Positions 1 through 10,009 are shown, numbered from the stretch's first letter. The stretch: DNA of 64,000 bases from CAMTVQ01 sp947085255 (GCA_947085255.1 CAMTVQ010000005.1:124001-188000); one strand, 5' to 3'. The notes: a model not told the origin generated them from the letters alone. Program-made: numbers and translations.

Positions 1-3000
1 ATGAGTCAGCTTATCAGAGGGATGCTTTATGCTCTTGCTGTGCTGTTGGCTTCGTATATCAGCTTGGTGCTATTAGAGCATTACAGTTATTTCGATTCAT
101 CAACACGTACCATTCTTTTCTATTCTTTTATTGTCATTAATGCCTTAACTTTATATTATTTTGCAGGCATACCCGCATTGGCTTATTATCATTTAGGTAC
201 AGTAATTAGCCATCAAAAGGCATCAGAAATTATTGGGCAGCATTTTACAGAAGTAAAAGACAAACTGTTAAATACCTTAGAACTGCACCAACTTTTCCAA
301 CAAAATCCAGATAATGCAGCGCTTATTATTGCAGGAATTAACCAGAAAATAGGGGAATTAAAACCTATCCCGTTTGTAGCCGCTATTAATTTGGCAGAGA
401 ACAAAAAGTATGTAAAATATGCTGCTGTGCCGCTTGCTGTTATTCTTGTACTATTGTTTGCAGCGCCAAGCATGCTTACCGAAAGCACCAAAAGATTGGT
501 GAACCACGATACATATTTCGAGAAAAAAGCGCCCTTTCAATTCAATATACTCAACGATAAATTAGAGGCATTACAAAACGAGAACTTTACCCTTAATGTA
601 AAGTTTACAGGTACCGAAATTCCGCAGGATGTATATGTAGTTGTTGATGATGTTAGCTATAAATTAGCTAAACAAAGCATAATCGAATTTACACACGAGT
701 TCAAAAACCTTCAAAAAACACAAACCTTTACATTACTTGCCGATGGATTTACATCAAAAGAGTATACACTAAAGGTGGTAGCAAAACCCACCATCTTAAA
801 TTTTTCGGTTGCACTAGATTATCCGTTGTATACGGGTAAAAAACGCGAAGTATTACAAAATACAGGTGATTTAACACTTCCTGCAGGAACCAAAGTTACC
901 TGGACCTTTAATGCAGCAAATGCCGATGCCATTTTATTTGCCTACAATGGAACAGCAGAGCAAACGATGCAAAAGGATAACAATGTGTACGCCATCCAAA
1001 AGCAAGTACTCAAGAACGGATCGTACATGCTGCAAGCCACTAATAGCGAGATAAGCACGATGGATTCCATCAGCTATACCCTTACGGCAATTCCAGATGC
1101 TTACCCAACTATAAAAGTACAAGAGCGTGCAGATAGTTTAAATAGTAAGACATTTTACTTTGTAGGGCAGGTGCAAGACGATTACGGGTTTAAAAAGTTG
1201 TTGTTTAATTATACTTTTTTAGCTGGTGAGAATCAGCAAAGGAATACAGCGCAAATGGTAGCAATCCCCGTTGCAACTAGGGCATTGCAAGACAATTTTT
1301 TTTACTACTGGAACTTCTCATCTATCAATGTATCTCCTGGTGATGTGTTGGAGTATTATTTTGAAGTATTTGATAACGATGGTGTGCATGGAAGTAAATC
1401 AACACGGTCGGATGTGCGTACCCTAAAAATACCTTCGCGTGATGAACTGAATAAGGAGAATGATAAAAATGCAGAATCTATAAAAAACAAAATGGCAGAA
1501 GCCATTCGCGAAGCAAAGAAAATTGAGACAGAAAGTAAAAAGCTACGCGAAAAGTTGCTAGACAAAAAAAGTCTAAACTTTGAAGAAAAAAAAGCAATAA
1601 AAGACTTAGCCAATAAACAGAAGCAGCTGGAGCAATTGGTAGATGAGATTAAGAAAGATAATGAACGAAATAATTTAAAAGAGCAAGAATATACAGATAA
1701 GAGCGAGCAGTTGCTTGAAAAGCAAAAGCAGTTGGAAAAGTTGCTCGATAAAGTGCTTGATGAAAAAACCAAGCAATTGATTGAAGAGTTAAAAAAATTA
1801 TTGGAGGAAGACAATAAGAATAAAACCCAAGATCAGTTAGAAAAATTACAGCAAGAAACCCAGAGTTTGGAAAAAGAACTCGATCGTGCATTAGAGTTAT
1901 TTAAGCAATTGGAGGTAGAGAAAAAGCTGGAGGAGAATATTAATCAACTAGATAAACTGGCAGAAAAGGAAGAAAAATTAGCTACTAAAACAGAAGAAAA
2001 ACAGGCTAAAAATGAGGCACTCAAGGAAGAACAAGATAAACTGAACAAAGAGTTTGATGCCTTGAAAGAAAGCATGAAGGAGTTGGATGAAAAGAATAAG
2101 GAATTAGAAAGTCCTACCGAGTTTGATAACACTGAGGAGCAACAGCAAGAAATAGGAGAAGAGATGGAGAACAGTTCTGAGCAGTTGCAGAACAATAAGA
2201 GCCAAAAGGCGGCTCAGTCACAAAAAAGTGCTTCAGATAAAATGAAAGAACTTTCGGCAGCCATGAAAGCCATGCAGCAAGAGATGGAAGCCAAAGAACT
2301 GGAGTTAGACTTAAAAGCTTTACGGGAGTTGTTAGAGAACTTGATAAAAATATCGTTCGACCAAGAAAAGGTAATGAACGATTTTAAAAAAATTACGATA
2401 AACGACCCACAGTACACGCAACTCATCCAAAAGCAAAATGGGTTAAAGGATGACTTGAAAATGGTGGAGGATAGTTTGTATGCTCTTAGTAAGCGAGTGG
2501 TACAAATAGAAAGTGTAGTAAATAAAGAGATAGGTATTATTAACCAAAATGTAGCTAAAGCTATAGAAAACCTAACTAAGCGCAATACAGCAGAAGCACA
2601 AAATAGGCAACAGTACGTAATGACGAGTGCCAATAACTTGGCAGTAATGCTAAGCGAGGTTTTTGATCAGTTGCAGCAGCAGCTAAAGCAAAAAATGGAA
2701 GGAAAGGGAAAGGGAGGAAAACCACAGCCTAAAAAAGGAAATAAGCCGGGCATGCAGCAATTGGGAAAAATGCAGGAACAACTGAACAAACAACTGCAAG
2801 AAATGAAAGAAGGGGGTATGAAACCTGGACAAAAGCCTGGTAAGGGACAAATGAGCGAACAATTGGCTAAAATGGCTGCTCAACAGCAGGCTATACGCAA
2901 TACGCTACAGCAAATTAGTAAAGAAGAAAATAAAGACGGTAAAGGAAAACTTGGTAACTTAGATAAGCTGGCCAAAGACATGGAAAAAACAGAAACTGAT

Positions 3001-3282
3001 ATTTACAATAAACTGATTACCGAAGAAACCTTGCGCCGCCAACAAGAAATTATGACACGCTTACTCGAAGCCGAAAAAGCCGAACGAGAACGAGAGTTTG
3101 ATAATCAGCGCCAAGCAAAACAAGGTACACAACAGCAAGTAAACTATGCCATTGTGTTTGAAGAGTATAAAAAACTGAAGCAGCGTGAATTGGAATTACT
3201 GCAAACAGTGCCCCCTCAACTAAATCAATATTACAAGGATAAAATAAACCTATATTTTAATCAATTAAATCGAACAAAATAG
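1..3282 (+). CDS. DUF4175-like membrane-anchored coiled-coil protein, 5' end probably outside the window
   Basis: Large protein of at least 1093 residues. Three hydrophobic segments lie near residues 8-27, 38-58 and 136-155. A beta-rich extracytoplasmic region follows to about residue 470, then a very long Lys/Glu/Gln-rich coiled coil (about 480-780). The C-terminal third is rich in Gln, Lys, Met and Gly. This layout matches the DUF4175 family of Bacteroidota envelope proteins, whose function is unknown. The reading frame is open at base 1, and relatives usually carry some residues before the first hydrophobic segment, so the ATG at base 1 may be internal. The RsbW-like gene follows after 3 bases, so the two are probably co-transcribed. 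Confidence 0.7.
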   Translation: MSQLIRGMLYALAVLLASYISLVLLEHYSYFDSSTRTILFYSFIVINALTLYYFAGIPALAYYHLGTVISHQKASEIIGQHFTEVKDKLLNTLELHQLFQQNPDNAALIIAGINQKIGELKPIPFVAAINLAENKKYVKYAAVPLAVILVLLFAAPSMLTESTKRLVNHDTYFEKKAPFQFNILNDKLEALQNENFTLNVKFTGTEIPQDVYVVVDDVSYKLAKQSIIEFTHEFKNLQKTQTFTLLADGFTSKEYTLKVVAKPTILNFSVALDYPLYTGKKREVLQNTGDLTLPAGTKVTWTFNAANADAILFAYNGTAEQTMQKDNNVYAIQKQVLKNGSYMLQATNSEISTMDSISYTLTAIPDAYPTIKVQERADSLNSKTFYFVGQVQDDYGFKKLLFNYTFLAGENQQRNTAQMVAIPVATRALQDNFFYYWNFSSINVSPGDVLEYYFEVFDNDGVHGSKSTRSDVRTLKIPSRDELNKENDKNAESIKNKMAEAIREAKKIETESKKLREKLLDKKSLNFEEKKAIKDLANKQKQLEQLVDEIKKDNERNNLKEQEYTDKSEQLLEKQKQLEKLLDKVLDEKTKQLIEELKKLLEEDNKNKTQDQLEKLQQETQSLEKELDRALELFKQLEVEKKLEENINQLDKLAEKEEKLATKTEEKQAKNEALKEEQDKLNKEFDALKESMKELDEKNKELESPTEFDNTEEQQQEIGEEMENSSEQLQNNKSQKAAQSQKSASDKMKELSAAMKAMQQEMEAKELELDLKALRELLENLIKISFDQEKVMNDFKKITINDPQYTQLIQKQNGLKDDLKMVEDSLYALSKRVVQIESVVNKEIGIINQNVAKAIENLTKRNTAEAQNRQQYVMTSANNLAVMLSEVFDQLQQQLKQKMEGKGKGGKPQPKKGNKPGMQQLGKMQEQLNKQLQEMKEGGMKPGQKPGKGQMSEQLAKMAAQQQAIRNTLQQISKEENKDGKGKLGNLDKLAKDMEKTETDIYNKLITEETLRRQQEIMTRLLEAEKAEREREFDNQRQAKQGTQQQVNYAIVFEEYKKLKQRELELLQTVPPQLNQYYKDKINLYFNQLNRTK

Positions 3283-3285
3283 CAC

Positions 3286-3720
3286 ATGGAAAACGTATTA
3301 AAGGAAATCAAAAACGAAGAAACGATGTATACACTTCAATTACCATCGCGCGTCGATAGCATTAATCGCTTAGAGAGCTTTATTGAGCAACTCCGCGAAA
3401 TCTATCATATAGGAGAAGATACGTTTGCCAATATTTTGGTGGCCACTACCGAGGCTGTAAACAATGCTATTACACACGGTAATAAGCTTGACGAGAATAA
3501 AATAGTATATGTAAATTTAGAAGTAGAGAATAAATCAAAATTACATTTTACCGTATCCGACGAAGGACCAGGATTTGATTACAACAGCATCCCAGATCCT
3601 ACATTACCCGAAAATGTAGAAAAACCGTGTGGAAGAGGAGTATTTATTATGCGCCAACTAGCCGACCAGTTTATTGTTAATAAAAAAGGAAACGAAATAG
3701 AATTACTTTTTAAAATATAA
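3286..3720 (+). CDS. ATP-binding protein of the RsbW/SpoIIAB anti-sigma kinase family
   Basis: 144-residue single-domain GHKL ATPase. The N-box is visible (EAVNNAITHG, about residues 56-65), as are the G1 motif DEGPGFD (about 95-101) and the glycine-rich lid GRGVFIMRQL (about 117-126). Family members bind sigma factors or phosphorylate an anti-sigma antagonist with a STAS domain. No STAS partner or PP2C phosphatase lies nearby, so the partner is unknown. It starts 3 bases after the upstream stop codon and is therefore probably translated from the same message. It converges with the LolA-like gene, with 28 bases between the stops and no clear terminator hairpin. Confidence 0.85.
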   Translation: MENVLKEIKNEETMYTLQLPSRVDSINRLESFIEQLREIYHIGEDTFANILVATTEAVNNAITHGNKLDENKIVYVNLEVENKSKLHFTVSDEGPGFDYNSIPDPTLPENVEKPCGRGVFIMRQLADQFIVNKKGNEIELLFKI

Positions 3721-3748
3721 TCTCCCTTTGTATAGCTTCAAAAACTAC

Positions 3749-4429
3749 CTATTTGAAAATATTTGCGGGCAATTGTTTATTAACTAAATAGTTGCTAAAC
3801 TGTAGTGTAATAGTGCCCTTGTTGCTCGCCTTTTCATTGCTTTTCTTGTAATTGTTTATATCGGCAGCCAACGCTTTTGGTATCTTGTATTTTTTCACAT
3901 CAATACTAAATACAATACTTTCGGGTAACGCATAGCGTGTCCAATTGCCATAAGTATATACTGCGGTAATAGTTCCATTGCTTTTGGTGGTAGTTTGCGA
4001 TTGCGTAATTAATCCTTTTTGTGCATCTATCCATAGCTTTGCCAGTACAATATCAGAAGTATCTGCCAAAGGCAAAATACTTACCAAATGCACAGGTTTT
4101 CCAGCGAGCTCTACTTTCCCTTGGTCTATTACCGTATAAGCAGCAGTGTTTGCTATTATCTTCAGTATTTTATCAAAACCTTGTTTGGGTAGTAGCATTA
4201 TGCTCTTCGATTTTATCTTTATTCTATCGGGCTGTTGGTAATAAATGGTAGCAGTTTGAGGCGCTATTTTAGCAAACGAAATGGTAGTAGTAACCTGCAC
4301 ATTAGCCGAGTAATTATTTACCTGCTTAAACTTTTGGTTAATAGTATTTAGTAAAGTACTGGCATCTTGTGCCTGTATTACCTCTGCGCCAATACATAGC
4401 AGCAGTGCTACTATAAATCTTTTTATCAT
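3749..4429 (-). CDS. LolA-like periplasmic lipoprotein-carrier family protein
   Basis: 226 residues from the chosen start. A signal peptide (MIKRFIVALLLCIG..., cleavage near the AQA at about 20) is followed by a fold with LolA features: an N-terminal helix (LLNTINQKFKQVNNYSANV) and antiparallel strands such as IYYQQPDRIKIKS. LolA carries lipoproteins across the periplasm to the outer membrane; many Bacteroidota paralogues of this fold have unknown cargo. The reading frame is open nine codons upstream, but the ATG at 4429 overlaps the stop of the ABC permease (ATGA) and begins directly with the signal peptide. It is the last gene of a three-gene operon with an ABC exporter, suggesting lipid or lipoprotein handling. 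Confidence 0.65.
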   Translation of the reverse strand: MIKRFIVALLLCIGAEVIQAQDASTLLNTINQKFKQVNNYSANVQVTTTISFAKIAPQTATIYYQQPDRIKIKSKSIMLLPKQGFDKILKIIANTAAYTVIDQGKVELAGKPVHLVSILPLADTSDIVLAKLWIDAQKGLITQSQTTTKSNGTITAVYTYGNWTRYALPESIVFSIDVKKYKIPKALAADINNYKKSNEKASNKGTITLQFSNYLVNKQLPANIFK

Positions 4430-5274
4430 GATAAAATATCTTTTTTGTTGAAGCAATACAGTGCTGCACTTAGTAATACTAATATGTGTGCCAACAATAC
4501 TGTTACCGATACAATTATTTGATTAACAGGTAACGAACTTTCAAAAAAGCTACGCCACGTAGCCATGTGAGTGGTAAATAAAAACGGCCTTACATTATCA
4601 AACAGCGGAACTTCTAAGGTACCAATAATGGTAAATAGGATAATAATAGCCATTGTGCTTACAATTGGACCAATGGAGTTTTCAGAAAAAACAGATAATA
4701 ATAAGGAGAGTGCACAAATAAGCAATAAAGCGATATAAGCCACACCCAATGCTGCAAAAAAGCGCCATAGCACATCCTGCTGTTGTAATACGTTAAAGCC
4801 ATCACTACCCAGCACAATTAAATCACCAGTACCAAAAAGGAGCAAGCTATTGCCAAGTGCCAAAAAGCCCAGCCAAAAAAGCAAACCACCAGTATAGATA
4901 GCACCCGCACAAAACTTTGCCATAATAATTTGCGAACGCGCAATGGGTTTGCTCATTAATAATCTAAGAGTACCCATTGCAGCCTCACCAGATACTAAAT
5001 CACCCGTAACCAAGGCTATGAGCAAAGGCACATGTATAATAAGTGTTTGCAGGATAATAAAGCAGATTAGATTGCCATTTAGTACCGTACCTTGTATGTA
5101 AAAAGAAGATTCGAACTGTTGAGTAATAAAACCAATATATGCCGAACCATCCGCATAAAAGGCAAGTTGTATAAGCACAATAATTGCTGTAATTACCACA
5201 AAACCAATAATGCTGCGTGGACGGGCACGTATTTTTAATAGTTCGGTATATAGTGCGGCAAAAAAGGGGTGCAT
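4426..5274 (-). CDS. ABC-2 type transporter permease
   Basis: 282-residue integral membrane protein with about six hydrophobic segments (near 22-42, 65-85, 110-130, 165-195, 205-225 and 255-275) and the ABC-2 motif region MGTLRLLMSKPIARSQIIMAKF that couples to the ATPase. Its ATG overlaps the stop of the upstream ATPase gene (TGATG), and its own stop overlaps the next start (ATGA), so the three genes form one translationally coupled operon. Members export varied substrates; nothing in the sequence identifies this one. The LolA-like partner hints at a lipid or envelope substrate, which is inference. Confidence 0.85.
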   Translation of the reverse strand: MHPFFAALYTELLKIRARPRSIIGFVVITAIIVLIQLAFYADGSAYIGFITQQFESSFYIQGTVLNGNLICFIILQTLIIHVPLLIALVTGDLVSGEAAMGTLRLLMSKPIARSQIIMAKFCAGAIYTGGLLFWLGFLALGNSLLLFGTGDLIVLGSDGFNVLQQQDVLWRFFAALGVAYIALLLICALSLLLSVFSENSIGPIVSTMAIIILFTIIGTLEVPLFDNVRPFLFTTHMATWRSFFESSLPVNQIIVSVTVLLAHILVLLSAALYCFNKKDILS

Positions 5275-6182
5275 CAGTTAGGAGAGTTTACTAAGTTCAA
5301 AAAAAGATCTTCTAGTTTGCGCTTACTTTCAATGCCATAAATCTCCATGCCTTTGGCGCATAAAAAAGTGGTAAGTGCCGGAATTCGTTCTTGTGGCATG
5401 TTTAATACGCTACTATTATCTTGTAAATATGTTGCCCATTCCGACTGGCTCAATACGGTATGGAGCAGGGCGTCATCCTTGGTTTTTATTGATACGAGTA
5501 CATCCTCTGCATGTAGCAATGTATTTACCTCGCCTTGCAGTATGGCTTTGCCTTTATTCAGAATAACCATGCGGTTGGCAATAAGCTCTATTTCTGATAA
5601 AATATGGGAGGATAAAAGAATGGTTTTTTGATACTCGTGCTTTAGCCGTAAAATCAAATTGCGGATATCAATAATGCCTTGTGGGTCTAAGCCCGTAGTG
5701 GGTTCGTCCAGTATAATCAATTGCGGATTGTGTATAAGCACGGCAGCCAAGCCAAGGCGTTGTTTCATGCCATGCGAATAGGTTTTTACCTTATTATTTT
5801 CTTTACCGCTAAGGTGTACCAATTCCAGCAATTCGTCGATTTGTTTTTTGGTTGGTTGTACTCCAGAAAGGCGAGCTACAATCTCTAAATTTTTTAATCC
5901 GGATAGGTAGTTGTAAAAGTCAGGTTTTTCTACAATGCAGCCTGTATTACGCAGTATAAAGTTGCGGTGCTCGGCAATTGGTTTGCCAAAAATAGAAATA
6001 CTGCCAGATGTGGGTTGTATAAGCGAAAGCAGCATTCGAATAGTGGTGCTTTTGCCAGCCCCATTTGGGCCTAAAAACCCAAAAACATCACCTTTATATA
6101 CCTCAAAATTCAATCCATCTACTGCATTAAATCCATTATAGCTTTTGTACAGATTTGCTACTTCTATTATTTTTTCGGGCAC
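5274..6182 (-). CDS. ABC transporter ATP-binding protein
   Basis: 302 residues. Walker A GPNGAGKST (about 38-46), signature YSHGMKQRLG (about 137-146), Walker B LIILDEPTTGLDP (about 156-168) and the switch-histidine region LLSSHILSEIE are all present, so this is an active nucleotide-binding subunit of the DRA/CcmA-like exporter type. The C-terminal 80 residues form a small extra domain often seen in this subgroup. The start is GTG; no in-frame ATG fits the family start. It is the first gene of the operon and is divergent from the GDP-fucose synthase gene, with 107 bases between starts. Confidence 0.9.
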   Translation of the reverse strand: MPEKIIEVANLYKSYNGFNAVDGLNFEVYKGDVFGFLGPNGAGKSTTIRMLLSLIQPTSGSISIFGKPIAEHRNFILRNTGCIVEKPDFYNYLSGLKNLEIVARLSGVQPTKKQIDELLELVHLSGKENNKVKTYSHGMKQRLGLAAVLIHNPQLIILDEPTTGLDPQGIIDIRNLILRLKHEYQKTILLSSHILSEIELIANRMVILNKGKAILQGEVNTLLHAEDVLVSIKTKDDALLHTVLSQSEWATYLQDNSSVLNMPQERIPALTTFLCAKGMEIYGIESKRKLEDLFLNLVNSPN

Positions 6183-6260
6183 GGTAAGCGAGTTTATTTT
6201 AGCAACAACTAAAGGGCTAAATTGTTAAAATTAATTAGCAATAAAGAGGCTCATATATCC

Positions 6261-6268
6261 TATTTTTG
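6261..6268 (+). promoter_or_regulatory. Bacteroidota -7 box upstream of GDP-fucose synthase gene
   Basis: TATTTTTG matches TAnnTTTG exactly and ends 21 bases before the ATG at 6290. No TTG with 17-23 base spacing was found upstream, so only the -7 half is supported. The box overlaps the more upstream possible start at 6266, which argues for the 6290 start. Confidence 0.45.
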
Positions 6269-6289
6269 GCAAAATTTGCAGCGTATTGT

Positions 6290-7216
6290 ATGGATAAGTC
6301 ATCAAAAATTTTTGTAGCAGGGCACAGGGGTATGGTTGGGTCGGCCATTTACAGGCACTTGCAAGCAAATGGGTATCAGCACATCATTACACGAGGGTCT
6401 AAAGAATTAGATTTGCGTAACCAACAAGCCGTTGCAGATTTTTTTGCTGCCGAAAAGCCGGAGTATGTGTTTTTGGCAGCTGCAAAAGTGGGCGGCATTA
6501 TGGCGAACAATACCTACCGTGCCGAGTTTTTACATGATAATTTGCTGATTCAAAACAATGTTATCCATCAAGCCTATGTACAGGGAGTAAAGAAACTTTT
6601 GTTCTTAGGTTCTTCTTGTATTTACCCTAAAATGGCGCCACAGCCACTAAAAGAAGAATATTTGCTTACAGGATTACTAGAAAGTACCAACGAGCCGTAT
6701 GCCATAGCTAAAATTACAGGTATAAAAATGTGCGAAGCTTATCGGGCGCAATATGGATGTAATTTTATATCGGTAATGCCTACAAATATGTATGGACCAA
6801 ATGATAATTATGATTTAAATAGCTCGCATGTATTGCCGGCACTTATTCGTAAGTTTCATGAAGCGAAAGTGCAAAAGAAAGCAGCAGTAGAAATTTGGGG
6901 TACAGGTACGCCACTGCGCGAATTTATGTATGCCGATGATTTGGCTGCTGCCTGTGTTTTTTTAATGGAAACGTACAATGGCGAGCAATTTGTAAATGTG
7001 GGTGTGGGCGAAGATATTTCTATAAAAGATTTGGCATTGCTTATCAAAAAAATTGTTGGTTTTGAGGGTGAACTGACATTTGATACCACCAAGCCAGATG
7101 GTACTCCACGCAAGTTGATGGATGTATCTAAACTGCACAGTTTAGGGTTTAAACACCGTATTGATTTGCCAGAAGGCATTCAATTGGCGTATGCCGATTT
7201 TCTCTCCAAAAATTAA
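6290..7216 (+). CDS. fcl: GDP-L-fucose synthase
   Basis: 308 residues, a short-chain dehydrogenase of the extended type. It converts GDP-4-keto-6-deoxy-mannose to GDP-L-fucose in two steps, epimerisation then NADPH reduction, for surface glycans. The Rossmann motif GHRGMVGSA is at the N-terminus; the catalytic triad is seen as the Ser-rich LGSSCIYPK, then Tyr and Lys in EPYAIAKITG. PTNMYGPNDNYD is also family-typical. The partner GMD (GDP-mannose dehydratase) is not in the window. The start was moved from 6266 to 6290 because the upstream codons overlap a -7 box and add no conserved sequence. Confidence 0.93.
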   Translation: MDKSSKIFVAGHRGMVGSAIYRHLQANGYQHIITRGSKELDLRNQQAVADFFAAEKPEYVFLAAAKVGGIMANNTYRAEFLHDNLLIQNNVIHQAYVQGVKKLLFLGSSCIYPKMAPQPLKEEYLLTGLLESTNEPYAIAKITGIKMCEAYRAQYGCNFISVMPTNMYGPNDNYDLNSSHVLPALIRKFHEAKVQKKAAVEIWGTGTPLREFMYADDLAAACVFLMETYNGEQFVNVGVGEDISIKDLALLIKKIVGFEGELTFDTTKPDGTPRKLMDVSKLHSLGFKHRIDLPEGIQLAYADFLSKN

Positions 7217-7231
7217 GTTGCCAAAATTGTC

Positions 7232-7771
7232 ATGCATACAGCTGTAGCTATTTTACGTGGAATAAATGTAAGCGGTCAAAAACAAATAAAAATGACTGAT
7301 TTGCAGCAACTATGCTCCACTATCGGATTGCAAAATGTGCGCACTTATATACAAAGCGGTAATGTTATTTTTGATACGGAGCTAACAGATGCACGTGTAA
7401 TACAACAAAAGATAGAACAAAAAATTGCCGAGGTGTATGGGTTCACTGTTCCGGTGCTCATAAAAACAAAGCAAGAATTGGAGCACGTGGTGCATACAAA
7501 TCCATTCATTAAACAGCCTGCAATAGATAGTAGTAAGCTACATGTTACTTTTTTGGCAACGGCTCCAGCACAAAAGGCGGTTGATGCGTTATTAGCCGTA
7601 GACTATTTACCTGATGAATGGATTGTTATAGGTAAAGAAGTATATCTGCATTGCCCCGATGGATACGGGCGAACAAAACTCACCAATACATTTTTCGAAA
7701 AAAAGTTTGCAACAGCAGCCACCACTCGTAACTGGAAAACGGTAAATGAACTCCTCAGGCTGTGCGTTTAA
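7232..7771 (+). CDS. DUF1697 family protein
   Basis: 179 residues. The opening AILRGINVSGQKQIKMTDLQ, the segment YIQSGNVIF and the ending GRTKLTNTFFEKKF with TTRNWKTVNEL are diagnostic of DUF1697, a small cytosolic family with a ferredoxin-like fold and no established reaction. It lies 15 bases after the fucose synthase gene on the same strand and may be co-transcribed, but a functional link is not evident. Confidence 0.9.
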   Translation: MHTAVAILRGINVSGQKQIKMTDLQQLCSTIGLQNVRTYIQSGNVIFDTELTDARVIQQKIEQKIAEVYGFTVPVLIKTKQELEHVVHTNPFIKQPAIDSSKLHVTFLATAPAQKAVDALLAVDYLPDEWIVIGKEVYLHCPDGYGRTKLTNTFFEKKFATAATTRNWKTVNELLRLCV

Positions 7772-7865
7772 TCACATGAGTCTATTTGTCGGCTAACAAA
7801 CAATTTGATTCTTCTAATTATTACTATTTTGCGTTCATTATTCTAATTAATAGTATTTGTACATA

Positions 7866-9932
7866 ATGGCAAAGAAACACCTCCTTTTATTGATTGTATT
7901 TTGTGGATTGCATTTTTTTGCAAACGCACAAATTTTAAAACCAGTTAGCTGGACATTTACCTCTGAGCGAGTATCTGAAAAAGAAGCAATACTGATACTA
8001 ACAGCAAAAATTGACGATAAGTGGCATTTGTATGCACAAGATATTGCTGCCGGAGGACCAGAACCTACAAGCATTACCTATACAGCTTCTCCCAACTACG
8101 TATTGGTAGGCAAAACCATAGAAAGTCCAAAACCAGTAAAAATATTCGACGAAACGTTTGAAATGGACGTGAAATGGTTCACCAAAAAAGCTGTGTTTAG
8201 ACAACGGGTTCGTTTTGCTACTAAAGATGCAGCAACTATTGAAGGCTCCGTATATTTTATGACCTGCGACGATAAGCAATGCTTGCCACCAGATGAAGTG
8301 CCCTTTAAGATTGCTGTTAAGGCTTTTACTGGGAAAGCTATCAATACGAAAGAAGTTGATGCAGCAGTTGTACCTGCAGAGGTAGTTGTTGAAAATGCAG
8401 ATACAACAGTGCGTGTGGATACCGTTGTAAAAACTACGCAAGTTGTACCCGATACATTGGCTACTCTACAGGCAGTTGAACCATCAATCGAAAATAGCCA
8501 ATCATTGTGGGCAATATTTATAGCCGGTTTTTTAGGCGGATTATTAGCCCTGCTTACGCCATGTGTTTTTCCGATGATTCCGCTTACGGTTAGCTATTTT
8601 ACTAAACGTGGCGGCGTGTTCCATGCTGTTGTATACGGTTTGTCTATTATTGTACTGTATGTGGCATTGGGCATGTTGGTAACGATGATATTTGGTGCCG
8701 ATGCGCTGAATGATATGGCAAGCAATGTGGTGTTTAATCTCATTTTCTTTGCCATGCTGGTGGTATTTGGTATCTCTTTTTTAGGTGCATTCGAAATTAC
8801 CTTGCCCAATAGTTGGGTAAATAAAATGGACAGTCAATCGGATAAAGGCGGACTGTTAGGTATCTTTTTTATGGCGTTTACACTGGCGTTAGTGTCTTTT
8901 TCGTGCACTGGACCTATTATTGGCACCTTATTGGTGCAAGCTGCTGTAGAAGGGAAGGCAATTGGTCCGATAATGGGCATGTTCGGGTTCTCTTTAGCTT
9001 TGGCCCTGCCGTTTTCGCTATTTGCCTTATTCCCTTCTTGGTTAAAATCCTTACCAAAATCGGGCGGATGGCTTAATTCGGTAAAAGTGGTACTTGGATT
9101 TTTAGAGTTAGCTTTTGCTCTTAAGTTCTTATCCAATGTAGATTTGGCATACCATTGGGGTATTTTGGATAGAGAGGTGTTTTTAACAATCTGGATTGTA
9201 CTATTCACCCTATTAGGTATGTACTTATTGGGCAAACTCAAGTTATCGCACGATAGCGATGTGAAGTTTGTATCTATTCCGCGCTTACTATTTGCTATTT
9301 GCTCGTTTTCATTTGCAGTGTACATGGTGCCTGGTTTATGGGGAGCGCCTTTAAAAGCTATTAGCGCTTTCTCTCCGCCACAAGGCACACAAGATTTTGA
9401 TTTAACTGCTACTAAAGGCGCAGCACACACCAATTCCACAGAAGCGACTGTTGCCAAAAAATATAGCGACTTATTTCATTGCCCACATGGACTCAACTGC
9501 TTTTTCGATTACGATGAAGGTATAGCCTATGCCAAAAAAGTGAATAAGCCAGTAATGATTGATTTTACAGGACATAGCTGTGTAAACTGCCGCAAAATGG
9601 AGGTTTCTGTATGGTCTGACCCTGCGGTATTGCAACGATTATCAGAAGAGTATGTGCTTATTTCGTTGTATGTAGATGATAAAACAGCTTTGCCTGAAAA
9701 TGACCAATATGTGTCTTCATTTAGTGGAAAGCGTGTTAAAACAATTGGTAATAAATGGAGCGATATACAAGCCAGTAAGTATGGTATTAACTCACAACCA
9801 TACTATGTGTTATTAAATAACGAAGGGGCTAAACTAGTAATGCCACAAGCTTTTAATTTGGATATTCAGAATTACGTTGCCTTTTTAGATTCGGGTAAAA
9901 AAGCTTACCAATCGGGTGCGTATGTAAAGTAG
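7866..9932 (+). CDS. dsbD: Thiol:disulfide interchange protein DsbD family
   Basis: 688 residues. Domains in order: signal peptide (1-21), periplasmic alpha-like domain (about 25-150, with the pair CDDKQC), eight hydrophobic segments of the CcdA/DsbD transmembrane domain (about 210-500) with its redox cysteines in LTPCVFPMIP and SFSCTGP, and a C-terminal thioredoxin domain with active site CVNC (about 570). The protein passes electrons from cytosolic thioredoxin to periplasmic thiol proteins. An in-frame TTG lies at 7857, but the ATG at 7866 begins the signal peptide and is preferred. The gene ends just before a strong bidirectional terminator. Confidence 0.93.
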   Translation: MAKKHLLLLIVFCGLHFFANAQILKPVSWTFTSERVSEKEAILILTAKIDDKWHLYAQDIAAGGPEPTSITYTASPNYVLVGKTIESPKPVKIFDETFEMDVKWFTKKAVFRQRVRFATKDAATIEGSVYFMTCDDKQCLPPDEVPFKIAVKAFTGKAINTKEVDAAVVPAEVVVENADTTVRVDTVVKTTQVVPDTLATLQAVEPSIENSQSLWAIFIAGFLGGLLALLTPCVFPMIPLTVSYFTKRGGVFHAVVYGLSIIVLYVALGMLVTMIFGADALNDMASNVVFNLIFFAMLVVFGISFLGAFEITLPNSWVNKMDSQSDKGGLLGIFFMAFTLALVSFSCTGPIIGTLLVQAAVEGKAIGPIMGMFGFSLALALPFSLFALFPSWLKSLPKSGGWLNSVKVVLGFLELAFALKFLSNVDLAYHWGILDREVFLTIWIVLFTLLGMYLLGKLKLSHDSDVKFVSIPRLLFAICSFSFAVYMVPGLWGAPLKAISAFSPPQGTQDFDLTATKGAAHTNSTEATVAKKYSDLFHCPHGLNCFFDYDEGIAYAKKVNKPVMIDFTGHSCVNCRKMEVSVWSDPAVLQRLSEEYVLISLYVDDKTALPENDQYVSSFSGKRVKTIGNKWSDIQASKYGINSQPYYVLLNNEGAKLVMPQAFNLDIQNYVAFLDSGKKAYQSGAYVK

Positions 9933-9954
9933 ACCCCATTAATTTGCTATAAAT

Positions 9955-9992
9955 AAAAAGAGGAGGCTATCAATTGATAGCCTCCTCTTTTT
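9955..9992. terminator. Bidirectional intrinsic terminator
   Basis: Perfect 19-base inverted repeat with no loop spacing (arm 9955-9973, arm 9974-9992), GC-rich core GAGGAGGCTATC, flanked by A5 and T5. It lies between the convergent dsbD and zinc peptidase genes and can serve both. Confidence 0.85.
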
Positions 9993-10009
9993 GTAAGAAG
10001 AATTATGAA

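Noticed and set aside
1356..2633. Several Ser/Phe/Leu-rich minus-strand frames under the coiled-coil gene
   Set aside because: Shadows of Lys/Glu/Gln-rich codons read on the other strand; low-complexity and no family features.
8834..9457. 207-codon minus-strand frame under dsbD
   Set aside because: Antisense to a conserved transmembrane domain; Asn/Lys/Pro-rich and no recognisable domain.
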